From CAYNRE01 sp964399535 (GTDB lineage Bacteria; Planctomycetota; Planctomycetia; Pirellulales; CAYNRE01): 64,000 nucleotides of DNA. The position numbers were made by a program, and so were the translations under genes. Numbering within the stretch: the first letter of the stretch is position 1; each line of letters opens with the position of its first letter. Below are positions 7,960 through 17,065 of the stretch, one piece after another. The notes under the pieces are model-generated. The model was not told where the DNA came from. It searched no databases and worked only from the letters and a program-made list of their open reading frames with translations. The stretch spans positions 310,001 through 374,000 of the forward strand of contig CAYNRE010000070.1 of NCBI GenBank assembly GCA_964399535.1, in the 5' to 3' direction.

Positions 7960-10900
7960 GTGCGACTTTTCATTTGCCGGGTTGCATACGGGGCATGGTT
8001 CGCGCTGGCTTGCTGCCGGTCGGTCGCCGCCGACGAGGGCCCCGCGCCGCCCGATCCGTACGCGGCGCTGGTGGCTCAAACCGACCCGCTCCCCCCCGCC
8101 GAGCAGCAAACCAAGTTTCATCTGCCGCCCGGCTTCGAAATACAATTGGTCGCAGCCGAGCCCGAGATTCACAAGCCGATCAACCTGGCCTTCGATGCCG
8201 CGGGAAACCTGTACGCGACCGAGTCGGTCGAGTACCCGTATCCGGCCGCGGAAGGCGCGCCGCACCGCGACAAGGTGAAGGTGTTCTCGAACATCGGCCC
8301 CGATGGCCGCCCGCGGTCGGTACATGACTTTGTCGACGGGCTCAACATACCGATCGGGGTGCTGCCGCTGGCCGACGGCGCCGTGGTGTACTCGATCCCC
8401 GAGATTGGCCACTACCGCGACGGCAACGGCGACGGCCGGGCCGACGAGCGGCAAAAGCTCTACGGCCCCTTCGGCTTCCAAGACACTCACGGCATGTGCA
8501 GCTCGTTTCGCCGCTGGGTCGACGGCTGGGTGTATGCCTGCCATGGGTTTGCCAACACCTCGACCGTGCAGGGAGCCGACGGCGAAGAAATCTCGATGCA
8601 GTCGGGCAACACCTATCGCTTTCGCATCGATGGTTCGCATATCGAAACGTTTACCCGCGGCCAGGTGAATCCCTTCGGGCTCTGCTTCGACGGTTGGGGC
8701 AATCTCTTCTCGTCCGATTGCCATTCGATGCCCATCTACCAGTTATTGCGGGGGGCGTATTACCCCAGCTTCGGCAAGCCCGACGATGGCCTGGGGTTTG
8801 GCCCCCAGATGCTGAACCATCAGCACGGCTCGACCGGAATCGCCGGGGTGGTGATTTACACGGCCGACCAATTCCCCGCCGCCTGGCAGGGCACCGTGTT
8901 TATCGGCAACCCGGTAACGGGCCGGGTGAATCACGATCACCTGGAAGACCACGGCACCACGCGGCTGGCGATCGAACAGCCCGACTTTCTTTCCTGCGAC
9001 GACCCGTGGTTCCGCCCGGTCGACGTGCGGCAGGGGCCCGACGGCGCGCTCTACGTGGCCGATTTTTACAACGCCGTGATCGGCCATTACGAGGTGCCGC
9101 TGACGCACCCGCGCCGCGACCGCGAGAAGGGTCGAATCTGGCGGATCGTGTACCGCGGCAGCGAGGGCAGTGTGCCGCCCCCCGTGGCCCCCGACCTGAC
9201 GGCCGAACCGCTGGCGCGCCTCGTAGAGCGGCTGGGCGATGCCAATCTGGAACTGCGGGTCATGGCCAGCCACGTGCTGGTCGACCGCTGGGGCGAAGAG
9301 GCCGTGGCCCCGGTCCAGCGGGTCGTTTTTTCCACCGAGTCGCTTCCCGCCCAGCGGGCTTTTGGGCTCTGGGTGCTGGAGCGGCTGGGCCAGCTCGACC
9401 GGGCAGCCTTATTGGCGCTGCTCGACGACCCCGACCCGACGGTGCGAGTGCAGGCGGTTCGCTGTTTGGCGGAGCGAAATGATTGGGGCCCGGCGGGTTC
9501 CGACGCCGCTGGGCGGTGCCGCGGCTTGCTGGCCGACGAAAACGCCTTTGTTCGCCGCGCCGCGGCCGAGGCGCTGGGGCTTCACCCCGACCCGGCCAAC
9601 GTGGAACCGCTACTGCGGCTTTGGGTGGCGACCGATTCGGCCGACACCCATTTGGTCCACGCCACGCGAATTGCGCTCCGCGATCAATTGCGCGATCCGG
9701 CGGTTTACGCGGCCTTGCCCCCCGCGATACCGGGCCTTGCCGATGCCAACGAACGCCTGGCCGAGATCAGCCTGGGGGTGGCCACGCCCGCGGCTGCCGA
9801 GTATCTGCTCAGCCACCTCGAGCGGCAGCCGGTCGATCACGACCGGCTGTACCGCGGCCTGAATCACGCTGCCCGCTATCTTGCCCCGGAGCGGCTCGCC
9901 GCCCTGGTGGCCTGGGCCGAGACGCTCCGTCAGCGCGATGCCGATACGCAGCTTTTTGCCTTGCGAGCCCTGTACCGGGGCCATCAAGAGCGCAGCGCCC
10001 CTTGGCCCGAGGAGCTGGCCGGCTGGTCGAGCGGCCTGGCCGAGAGCCTGCTAGCCAGTGGGGAAGAACCGCGTATTCGCCAGGGCATCGATTTGGCGCG
10101 CGACCTGCGACTGGCCTCGCTCTTGCCACGGATACTGCCGCTGGTGGCCAGCGACCGCCCGATCGACGCCGTGCGCTCGCCCGCCGCGAGCGCGTGCGTG
10201 GCTCTCGACGGAGCCGGCAGCGTGGCCACGTTGGCCCAGGTGCTCGAGAACGCCGCCGAACCGCTCGGGTTTCGCCAGCACGTGGCTCGCGAGCTGGCCG
10301 GCGTTGGCCAGAGCGAGGCTCGCCACCGCCTTGCCCAGGCCTTGCAGGTGGCGCCCGAGCAATTGGCGCTGGAGATCGCCCTGGGGCTGGCCAATAGCGA
10401 CGAGGGGGCACAACTGCTGATCGATACCGTGGCCGCCGGCAAGGCGCCCGCCGCCCTGCTGGCCGATTGGGGAATGAACCTGCGGCTCAACGGTCGCGGA
10501 ATCCCCGGGCTCAAAGAGCGGTTGGCCGAGCTTACCGCCTCGCTGCCGCCGGCCGATGCCCGCCTTCGCGAGCTGGTCGACCAGCGCCGTGAGCGCTTTG
10601 CAAGCGCCCGCCGCGACCCGGAGCTCGGTCGCAAGGCCTTTGAAAAAAATTGCGCCTCTTGCCACCAGTTGGCCGGCAAGGGCAATAAGGTGGGCCCCCA
10701 GCTCGACGGCATCGGCGTTCGCGGGGTCGATCGCTTGCTGGAAGACGTGCTCACCCCCAGCCGCAACGTGGACCAGGCATTCCGAGCTTCGACGCTGCTG
10801 CTCAGCGATGGCCGGGTGCTCGATGGGCTCGTGTTGCGTGAAGAGGGCGACGTGGTGGTGCTGGCCAACGCCGAAGGCCAGGAGATTCGCGTGCCCAGTT

Positions 10901-11049
10901 CCGAAATCGACGAGCGAACTGTGTCGGCCCTTTCGCCCATGCCCGCCAATGTGGCCGACCGGCTCACCGAGGAAGAGTTTTATCACCTGCTGGGCTACCT
11001 GCTCCAGCAGCGCCAACCGGCGGTGCCTGCCACCGGCGGTGGACGATGA
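7960..11049 (+). CDS. PVC-type secreted dehydrogenase: beta-propeller, HEAT repeats, C-terminal cytochrome c
   Basis: Large exported protein of the type annotated in Planctomycetota as putative membrane-bound dehydrogenase with a heme-binding domain (TIGR02604 and TIGR02603). The start is a GTG at 7960 with GGGGAGA about 10 nt upstream; residues 1-24 form a signal peptide. A propeller of the sugar/sorbosone dehydrogenase type covers about 45-400 (LPPGFEIQLVAAEPEI, INLAFDAAGNLYATES, RQGPDGALYVADFYN, GRIWRIVYRG). HEAT-like repeats follow (about 410-860). The C-terminal single-heme domain has C898-A-S-C901-H902 and ends in PANVADRLTEEEFYHLLGYL. Likely a periplasmic oxidoreductase; the substrate is unknown. 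The oleC start lies 61 bp downstream. Confidence 0.93.
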   Translation: MRLFICRVAYGAWFALACCRSVAADEGPAPPDPYAALVAQTDPLPPAEQQTKFHLPPGFEIQLVAAEPEIHKPINLAFDAAGNLYATESVEYPYPAAEGAPHRDKVKVFSNIGPDGRPRSVHDFVDGLNIPIGVLPLADGAVVYSIPEIGHYRDGNGDGRADERQKLYGPFGFQDTHGMCSSFRRWVDGWVYACHGFANTSTVQGADGEEISMQSGNTYRFRIDGSHIETFTRGQVNPFGLCFDGWGNLFSSDCHSMPIYQLLRGAYYPSFGKPDDGLGFGPQMLNHQHGSTGIAGVVIYTADQFPAAWQGTVFIGNPVTGRVNHDHLEDHGTTRLAIEQPDFLSCDDPWFRPVDVRQGPDGALYVADFYNAVIGHYEVPLTHPRRDREKGRIWRIVYRGSEGSVPPPVAPDLTAEPLARLVERLGDANLELRVMASHVLVDRWGEEAVAPVQRVVFSTESLPAQRAFGLWVLERLGQLDRAALLALLDDPDPTVRVQAVRCLAERNDWGPAGSDAAGRCRGLLADENAFVRRAAAEALGLHPDPANVEPLLRLWVATDSADTHLVHATRIALRDQLRDPAVYAALPPAIPGLADANERLAEISLGVATPAAAEYLLSHLERQPVDHDRLYRGLNHAARYLAPERLAALVAWAETLRQRDADTQLFALRALYRGHQERSAPWPEELAGWSSGLAESLLASGEEPRIRQGIDLARDLRLASLLPRILPLVASDRPIDAVRSPAASACVALDGAGSVATLAQVLENAAEPLGFRQHVARELAGVGQSEARHRLAQALQVAPEQLALEIALGLANSDEGAQLLIDTVAAGKAPAALLADWGMNLRLNGRGIPGLKERLAELTASLPPADARLRELVDQRRERFASARRDPELGRKAFEKNCASCHQLAGKGNKVGPQLDGIGVRGVDRLLEDVLTPSRNVDQAFRASTLLLSDGRVLDGLVLREEGDVVVLANAEGQEIRVPSSEIDERTVSALSPMPANVADRLTEEEFYHLLGYLLQQRQPAVPATGGGR

Positions 11050-11110
11050 TGGCCGAGCGAACGCCGTGCCCTGCCGGTCGCACAAGCACGGCCAGAAAGC
11101 AGCGAGCCGC

Positions 11111-12982
11111 ATGACGCTGGCCCAACCAAGCGCTTTGCCGGTGCCCGAGGAGACCGTGAACGTGGCCCGCCGCCTGGTTGCCATGGCCCGCCAGCGGCCC
11201 CAGGCACTGGCCATTATCGCGCCGGGGTCGGGCCGCGGCGCCGATGGCCGGCGCCAGTATCAGCGCTTTACCTTTGCCCAACTCGACCAAGACAGCGACC
11301 GTGTCGCCGCCTTTCTTGCCCAACAGGGGGTGCGGCCCGGCCAGCGGCTCGTGCTGCTGGTGCGGCCGAGCTTCGATTTCGTGTCGCTCGTATTCGGGCT
11401 GCTCAAGTCGGGCGCGGTCCAGGTGCTGGTCGACCCGGGCATGGGGCGGCGGAACCTGGTTGCTTGTCTGGCCGAGGCCGAGCCCGACGGCTTCGTTGCC
11501 ATCCCGCCGGTGCAGGCGGTGCGGGCCGTGCTGCGCCGGAAGTTTCCCAGGGCCCGGCTGAATCTCACGGTGGGCCGCCGCTGGTTTTGGGGAGGCGCCA
11601 CGCTCGAGCAGGTGCGGCGCATGCCCTGGCCCGGCACGCAGGTGGCCGCTTCGGGGCCCGACGATCCGGCCGCCATCATCTTTACCAGCGGCAGCACGGG
11701 CATTCCCAAGGGGGTGCTCTACACGCACCAGAATTTCGATCAGCAAGTGCAGCAGATTCGCGACCATTACCAGATTCAGCCGGGCCAAATCGACCTGCCC
11801 TGTTTTCCGCTCTTCGCGCTGTTCAACGCCGCGATGGGGGTAACGGCGGTGTTGCCGGAAATGGACGCCACGCGGCCGGCCCAGGTCGATCCGGCCCCCC
11901 TGGTCGAGGCGATTCACGATTGGAATGTCACACAGTCGTTTGCCTCGCCCGCCGTCTGGCATCGCGTAGGGCCGTATTGCCGCGAGCACGGTCTGAAGCT
12001 GCCCTCACTCAGGCGAGTATTCTCGGCCGGGGCCCCGGTGCCGGCCCGGGTATTGGCCACGCTGCGCGAGTGCCTGCCCGACGACGCCGAAATTCACACT
12101 CCCTACGGCGCCACCGAATCGCTCCCGGTCGCTTCGATCTCGGCCAGCGAAGTGCTGGGCCCCCGAGCCACGGCTGGGCCAGCCGCCGCTGACCCTGCGC
12201 CGCACGACGCCCAGCCCGATTCCGACACCGCCCACGGCAGCCCTTCGCCGGGCACAGCAGCCCTGACCCGGCTTGGGGCGGGCATCTGCGTCGGCCGGCG
12301 GTTCTCGGGAATCCGCTGGTGCGTGCTGCCGATCGCCGATGGCCCGATCGACGAGCGCCGCGAGCTGCCCGCCGCCGACCCCGGCCCCGAAACCGTGCTC
12401 CATGGCCCGGTGGGCGAGTTGGCCGTGTGCGGACCGGTGGTGACCAAGGCCTATGTCACCCGCCGCGAGGTGAATCGGCTGGCCAAGTTGGTCGAAGGGG
12501 ATACGCTTTGGCACCGACTCGGCGACGTGGGCTACCTCGACCACCAGGAGCGGTTCTGGTTCTGCGGCCGGCTCAGCCAGCGCGTCGTTACCCCCGCCGG
12601 AACTCGCTTCACGATCCCCTGCGAAGCCATCTTCAATAACCATCCCCGGGTTGCCCGCTCGGCGCTGGTGGGCGTGCCGCTGGCGGGGTCGCCCAACGGG
12701 GCAGGGGGGTCGGCCTTGCGCGAGGGGGTAATGGTGGTTGAGCCCTGGGCGGACCAGTTTCCGCGCTCGCCGGCTGAAGCGCAGACGTTTCGCCGCGAGC
12801 TGCTCGATTTGGCCCAAGGCAGCCCGCTGACGCGCGACATCGCCGAGCTGCTGTTTTACCGCTCGTTGCCAGTCGACGTGCGGCACAACGCCAAGATTTT
12901 CCGCGAGCAGTTGGCAGCCTGGGCCGCGGAAAAACTGGGGCGCGTCGCCGGCCGTCAAGCCGCCCAGGTGGCCGCGCGATGA
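11111..12982 (+). CDS. oleC: OleC-like AMP-dependent ligase (olefin beta-lactone synthetase)
   Basis: ANL-superfamily adenylating enzyme. The A3 P-loop reads IIFTSGSTGIPKGVLYTH (residues 189-206), the A5 region is PYGATESLP, and the A7 region is LWHRLGDVGYLDHQERFWFCGR. Family knowledge: OleC activates the beta-hydroxy acid made by OleD and closes it to a beta-lactone. Features pointing to OleC rather than a generic acyl-CoA ligase are the GELAVCGPVVTKAYV and SFASPAVWHRVGPYC segments and the overlapping OleD gene. An unusual Ala/Pro/Asp-rich insertion lies at about 350-390. The frame stays open upstream into the previous gene; I take the ATG at 11111 (623 aa) because the first family-like residues follow it. 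The stop overlaps the oleD start by 4 bp. Confidence 0.88.
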   Translation: MTLAQPSALPVPEETVNVARRLVAMARQRPQALAIIAPGSGRGADGRRQYQRFTFAQLDQDSDRVAAFLAQQGVRPGQRLVLLVRPSFDFVSLVFGLLKSGAVQVLVDPGMGRRNLVACLAEAEPDGFVAIPPVQAVRAVLRRKFPRARLNLTVGRRWFWGGATLEQVRRMPWPGTQVAASGPDDPAAIIFTSGSTGIPKGVLYTHQNFDQQVQQIRDHYQIQPGQIDLPCFPLFALFNAAMGVTAVLPEMDATRPAQVDPAPLVEAIHDWNVTQSFASPAVWHRVGPYCREHGLKLPSLRRVFSAGAPVPARVLATLRECLPDDAEIHTPYGATESLPVASISASEVLGPRATAGPAAADPAPHDAQPDSDTAHGSPSPGTAALTRLGAGICVGRRFSGIRWCVLPIADGPIDERRELPAADPGPETVLHGPVGELAVCGPVVTKAYVTRREVNRLAKLVEGDTLWHRLGDVGYLDHQERFWFCGRLSQRVVTPAGTRFTIPCEAIFNNHPRVARSALVGVPLAGSPNGAGGSALREGVMVVEPWADQFPRSPAEAQTFRRELLDLAQGSPLTRDIAELLFYRSLPVDVRHNAKIFREQLAAWAAEKLGRVAGRQAAQVAAR

Positions 12983-13986
12983 AGGCACTGGTCACCGGCG
13001 CCGGTGGGTTTCTGGGCACCGCCTTGGTGCAGGAGCTGTTGGCCCACGGCCGCCAGGTGCGGGCCCTGGGGCGCGGTCGCTACCCGCACCTCGAGAAACT
13101 GCCTGTGGAACTGGCGCGGGTCGATCTGCGCGACCGGGACGCGACCGTGGCTGCCTGCGCGGGGGTGGACGAGGTTCACCACGTGGCCAGCATCGCCGGC
13201 ATTTGGGGGCGGTGGTCCACGTTCTACGACATTAACGTGCTCGGCACCCAACACCTGCTCGAGGGCTGCCGCCGGCACGGCGTGCCCAGGCTCGTGTACA
13301 CCTCGAGCCCCAGTGTCACCTATGCCGGGGGCGACCAGTGCGGCGTCGACGAAACGGCCCCCTATCCGACCCGCTGGCTGTGTCACTACGCCCACACCAA
13401 AGCCCTGGCCGAACAGGCGGTGCTGGCCGCCAATCAGCCCGGCGGACTACTCACCTGCGCGCTGCGGCCGCACCTGATTTGGGGCCCGCGCGACCAGCAC
13501 CTGGTGCCCCGCCTTTTGGCCCGCGCCCGCGCGGGGCAACTGCGGATCGTCGGCAACGGGAAAAACCTGATCGACATGATCTATGTCGAAAACGCGGCGC
13601 TCGCCCAGCGGTTGGCCGCCGACCGCCTGGTGCCCGGGTCGCCCGTGGCGGGAAGCGCTTATTTCCTCAGCCAGGGCGAGCCGGTGAATTGCTGGGGGTG
13701 GATCAACCAGGTGTTGGCCCTGGCCCAGCTCCCGCCCGTCGAACGGCGCGTGCCGCTGGGTCTGGCCCGAATGGCCGGCGCCGTGTTCGAGGCGCTTTGG
13801 ACCGCACTGGGCCGGGAGGACGAACCGCGGATGACTCGGTTTCTCGCCGGGCAACTGGGAACCTCGCACTACTTCGACATCGGCCGCGCTCGGCGTGAGC
13901 TGGACTACGCCCCTCGCGTCTCCACTGCCGAGGGCATGCGGCGGCTCGCCGCCTGGCTGCGGGAAACCGGCATTGTGCCTGCTTGA
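12979..13986 (+). CDS. oleD: OleD-like NAD(P)H-dependent 2-alkyl-3-oxoalkanoate reductase
   Basis: Extended short-chain dehydrogenase of the epimerase/3-beta-HSD type. The Rossmann motif GAGGFLG is at residues 7-13, TSSPSVTYAGGDQCGVDE in mid-protein, and the catalytic tyrosine-lysine pair in CHYAHTKALAEQAV. The phrase PYPTRWLCHYAHTKALAEQA closely resembles OleD, which reduces the beta-keto acid from OleA to the beta-hydroxy acid used by OleC. It starts at the ATG at 12979 inside the oleC stop (ATGA overlap), implying translational coupling. Length 335 aa is normal. OleA (thiolase) and OleB (alpha/beta hydrolase) are not in the window. A generic sterol/steroid-type dehydrogenase is the alternative, but the coupling to oleC argues against it. 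Confidence 0.88.
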   Translation: MKALVTGAGGFLGTALVQELLAHGRQVRALGRGRYPHLEKLPVELARVDLRDRDATVAACAGVDEVHHVASIAGIWGRWSTFYDINVLGTQHLLEGCRRHGVPRLVYTSSPSVTYAGGDQCGVDETAPYPTRWLCHYAHTKALAEQAVLAANQPGGLLTCALRPHLIWGPRDQHLVPRLLARARAGQLRIVGNGKNLIDMIYVENAALAQRLAADRLVPGSPVAGSAYFLSQGEPVNCWGWINQVLALAQLPPVERRVPLGLARMAGAVFEALWTALGREDEPRMTRFLAGQLGTSHYFDIGRARRELDYAPRVSTAEGMRRLAAWLRETGIVPA

Positions 13987-14106
13987 TTTCGGCGACTTTT
14001 TCCGCGGACCGCGCGGGGGCGATCGTTGGCGCGAAGCCGCGCCCGCCTAGCGCGATTCAAGCCAGGAAACGCCGTGGAGCGCGATTCCTCCCCTCGGGAG
14101 CCCGGA

Positions 14107-15882
14107 TCAGCCTTCGCTCGAGGGTGAGCCGAGAGAGGGCGGTTCGTCGGGCGGCTCGGAGAGTGGCCCGGCAGGTGGCGCCCCGGGGCCAGGGCCGGGC
14201 GATGGCATTGCGCCCGAGTGAGTGCCGCCCAAATGCACCGGTGCGCGGAAGGATTGTGCCTGCGGGTCGGTGGGGGGCGCCAGGGCGGGCTCGGGAACTG
14301 CGGATCCGGCGGCCGCGCCAGCGTCGGGCACATTGGCCGCCGCGGAACCGTTGTTCGAGTGACCGGGAGCCGACCCGTTCTTGTCGGCCGCGCTGCTTAC
14401 CGTCCAGTCGCGGCGCTCGCGTGAACTGGGAATACTCATCGCCTTGCGATACTTGGTCACCGTGCGGCGGGCCACGGTCAGGCCGTGTTTGGCCAGCTCG
14501 CGCACCAGATCGTCGTCGCTCCAAGGCTCGGCCTTGTTCTCGGCGTCGATAATCTCTTGCAGCTTCAGCCGCACGGTGTCCCAGGCCACTTCTTCGCCCG
14601 AGGCGCTCACTGTGCCGCCGCCGAAAAAGCGCTTGAGCGGGAAAATACCGCGGGGGGTTTGAATCCATTTGTCGTCCACGGCCCGGCTGACCGTGGTGAC
14701 GTGGACCCCCACCTTGTCGGCAATTTGCTGCATCTTCAGCGGTTCGATCGACTCGGGCCCCTTGTTGAGGAACTCGGTCTGGTGATCGACGATGGCCTGG
14801 GCCACTTTGCTGAGCGTATTGCGCCGCTGTTCGATCGACTCGATCAGCCACTGGGCTGAGTTGATCTTGCGCTTGATGTACTCGCGCGTTTCGGCCGTAG
14901 CCTGGCCATTTTGCAGCAACTGGCGGTAGTAGGGGTTGATGTACAGGCTCGGCAGGTTGCCCTGCTCGAGCCGCACCTCGTACCGGCCGTCTTCGCGCTG
15001 CTCGATGAATACGTCGGGGGTCACCACCGGAATCCGGTCGCTGGCAAAGTCGGCGCCCGGCTTGCGATTTAGCTTCCGCAGTTCGCCCAGCGCGGCCTGA
15101 ATCCGCTCGATGGTGTAGCCGGTCTTGCGCTGAATTTGCGGCAGCCGGTTATGGGCCAGGTCTTCCAAATGATGGCCGACGAGTACCCGCAGCTCTTCGT
15201 AGAACGGCATGTCGGGGCGCAACTGCAACAGCAGGCACTCGCGGGCATCGCGAGCGCCCACGCCGGGGGGATCAAGCTTCTGGACCAGGGCCAGCGCGGC
15301 CTGAGCCAGCGAAAGCTGGTCGGGTCCCCCCTGCGGGTCGAGCAGGTCTTCGAGCCGCCCCTGCAGGTAGCCGTTGACGTCCAGGTTGTAAATGATCCGT
15401 TCGGCCATCCGCCTCAGGGCCGGGTCGATATCGAACCATCCCAATTGGTCGCGCAAGTAGTCTTGGAACGTGGGGGGGCGCGAAACCATGTTGGCCATCG
15501 CGTCGTGTTTGCGGTCCCCCTCTTCCTCTAGCCGATTGCGCGACGGACGGCTCCGCTCTTCGAAGTGGTCGGGCCACTCCTCGTCCATCTGCATCAGGCG
15601 CTCGAAGTCATCCTCGTTATTCTTCCCTTCGTCGACCACCAACTCGCGCTCGCCATCGGTGGGGGCGTCGGGGTTCTCCTGTTCGGCCTTGGGCTCGTTG
15701 GATTCAAACTGCTCGGGGTCGTCCTCCTGCGTCATCAGCATTTCGTTTTCCGACAGCTCCTGGTCGATCCGTTCCTGCAGGGCCATGATCGGCAACTGCA
15801 GAATCTCCATCGACTGGATCATCCGCGGCGCCAGGATTTGTTTCTGGACGAGCCGCAGTTCTTGGCCAAAGGAGAGTCGCAT
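14107..15882 (-). CDS. rpoN: RNA polymerase sigma-54 factor
   Basis: Alternative sigma factor that needs an AAA+ activator and reads -24/-12 promoters. Region I is clear (QKQILAPRMIQSMEILQLPI, residues 13-32). Region II is long and very acidic (about 45-115). The core-binding domain and DNA-binding HTH follow (KMQQIADKVGVHVTTVSRAV), and the RpoN box ARRTVTKYR lies at 471-479. After the box, instead of ending, the protein continues about 110 residues in a Ser/Pro/Ala/Gly-rich, probably disordered tail, giving 591 aa against a usual 450-500. It follows recR on the same strand (114-bp gap), so it may be read through from the dnaX cluster. Confidence 0.97.
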   Translation of the reverse strand: MRLSFGQELRLVQKQILAPRMIQSMEILQLPIMALQERIDQELSENEMLMTQEDDPEQFESNEPKAEQENPDAPTDGERELVVDEGKNNEDDFERLMQMDEEWPDHFEERSRPSRNRLEEEGDRKHDAMANMVSRPPTFQDYLRDQLGWFDIDPALRRMAERIIYNLDVNGYLQGRLEDLLDPQGGPDQLSLAQAALALVQKLDPPGVGARDARECLLLQLRPDMPFYEELRVLVGHHLEDLAHNRLPQIQRKTGYTIERIQAALGELRKLNRKPGADFASDRIPVVTPDVFIEQREDGRYEVRLEQGNLPSLYINPYYRQLLQNGQATAETREYIKRKINSAQWLIESIEQRRNTLSKVAQAIVDHQTEFLNKGPESIEPLKMQQIADKVGVHVTTVSRAVDDKWIQTPRGIFPLKRFFGGGTVSASGEEVAWDTVRLKLQEIIDAENKAEPWSDDDLVRELAKHGLTVARRTVTKYRKAMSIPSSRERRDWTVSSAADKNGSAPGHSNNGSAAANVPDAGAAAGSAVPEPALAPPTDPQAQSFRAPVHLGGTHSGAMPSPGPGPGAPPAGPLSEPPDEPPSLGSPSSEG

Positions 15883-15996
15883 GGTGCTGCTGGAAATTGG
15901 GGGTGCTGCGGGAGTAACGGAGGCGAATCGGCCCGGCTACGGCCAGGCCACGCCCGGCCGACTCACACTAACCGGCCGGCGGTCGCGGCACCAAGC

Positions 15997-16596
15997 TCAA
16001 AACTTTTGCCGGCCCGCCAAGGCGTCGGTCAGGATCTCTTTGTTAGCAAATTCTAGCACACTTCCGCTGGTAATCCCCCGCGCTAAGCGCGTCTGGGCCA
16101 CCGGCAAGTCTTGCAACAGGCTGGAGATATGCAGGGCCGTGCCATCCCCTTCCAGGGTTGGGTTCGTGGCCATGATCACCTCGCGAAACGTGCCCGTGCG
16201 AACCCGCTGGACCAGGGCATCGATCGTCAGTTGCTCGGGCCCGACACCCTCGAGCGGCGCGATTCGCCCCAACAGCACATGGTACAAACCGTGATAGGTT
16301 CCGGTCTGTTCCAGCGCCATCAGGTCGCGCGGCTGTTCCACCACGCACAACAAACCTTGGTCGCGCTTCGGGTCGAGGCAAATTTCACAATTGCCCCCCT
16401 CCGACAGATTGTAACAAACGGGGCAGGAATGAACGTTCTCTTTTACGTCGCGAATCGCGTCGGCCAGCGCCAGCGCCTCGCTAGGGGGGACTCGCAATAG
16501 GTGATACGCCAGCCGCTCGGCGGTTTTCTTGCCGATTCCCGGCAGTCTTCCCAACTGCTCGATCAAGCGTCCGAGCGATTGACTGGTCACCGCCAC
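15997..16596 (-). CDS. recR: Recombination mediator protein RecR
   Basis: Works with RecO/RecF to load RecA at gaps. At 199 aa it is the standard length. The N-terminal helix-hairpin-helix is LGRLPGIGKKTAERLAYHLL. The four-cysteine zinc motif is CPVCYNLSEGGNCEIC. The Toprim domain holds CVVEQPRDLMALEQTGTYHG and the conserved IMATNPTLEGDGTA, with the C-terminal Walker-B-like region RGITSGSVLEFANKEIL. It starts at the ATG at 16596, 50 bp after ybaB, in the order dnaX-ybaB-recR found in many bacteria. Confidence 0.98.
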   Translation of the reverse strand: MAVTSQSLGRLIEQLGRLPGIGKKTAERLAYHLLRVPPSEALALADAIRDVKENVHSCPVCYNLSEGGNCEICLDPKRDQGLLCVVEQPRDLMALEQTGTYHGLYHVLLGRIAPLEGVGPEQLTIDALVQRVRTGTFREVIMATNPTLEGDGTALHISSLLQDLPVAQTRLARGITSGSVLEFANKEILTDALAGRQKF

Positions 16597-16646
16597 AGGC
16601 GGCTACTCCTTCCCAAGAGCCGTCCTCGGCTCGCCGCGCGCAAAAC

Positions 16647-17018
16647 TCAGCCCAGTGGGCCCTCGCCACCCCCCAGCAGCTTGTTCATCGCCTCGGTCAG
16701 GCCCGGCATGCCGCTCAAATCGGGGGCGTGTTGCCGCGCCAGTTCCTCCGCCATTTCCCGGGCCCGCGTCTGGGCCTGCCGGCTGGCCGACACGATCAGG
16801 TCTTCGAGCATTTCGGCATCTTGCTGGGCTAATAGCTTGGGGTCGATCTTCAGCGAGACCAGCTCGCCCAGCCCGTTGACCTCAACCTGGACCAGGCCCG
16901 CGCCAGCCGTGGCGGCTGCCCGCAGCCCGGGCAACTGGGCCTGCATGGCCTGCATTTTGGCCCCGATTTCGCGAGCCTGTTTGACCAGTCCCGCCATGTT
17001 GGCCAATCCTGAGAACAC
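16647..17018 (-). CDS. ybaB: YbaB/EbfC family nucleoid-associated protein
   Basis: Small DNA-binding dimer of the YbaB/EbfC family, located between dnaX and recR as is usual. The N-terminal helix MAGLVKQAREIGAKMQAMQA and the strand VEVNGLGELVSLKIDPKLL are family-typical, followed by the helical C-terminus SRQAQTRAREMAEELAR. Start choice: the frame opens with a GTG at 17042, but a GTG at 17018 has AAAGGTGG about 7 nt upstream and gives the family-like N-terminus VFSGLANMAGL. I choose 17018 (123 aa). An ATG at 16997 is a third option. Confidence 0.9.
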   Translation of the reverse strand: MFSGLANMAGLVKQAREIGAKMQAMQAQLPGLRAAATAGAGLVQVEVNGLGELVSLKIDPKLLAQQDAEMLEDLIVSASRQAQTRAREMAEELARQHAPDLSGMPGLTEAMNKLLGGGEGPLG

Positions 17019-17065
17019 CGTGCCACCCACCTTTCCGGACACGTGAATTTCTGGCCGGGCCAGGG

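Noticed and set aside
10556..11110. N-terminal extension of OleC into the dehydrogenase gene
   Set aside because: The frame is open by chance over the preceding gene. OleC-like residues start only after the ATG at 11111.
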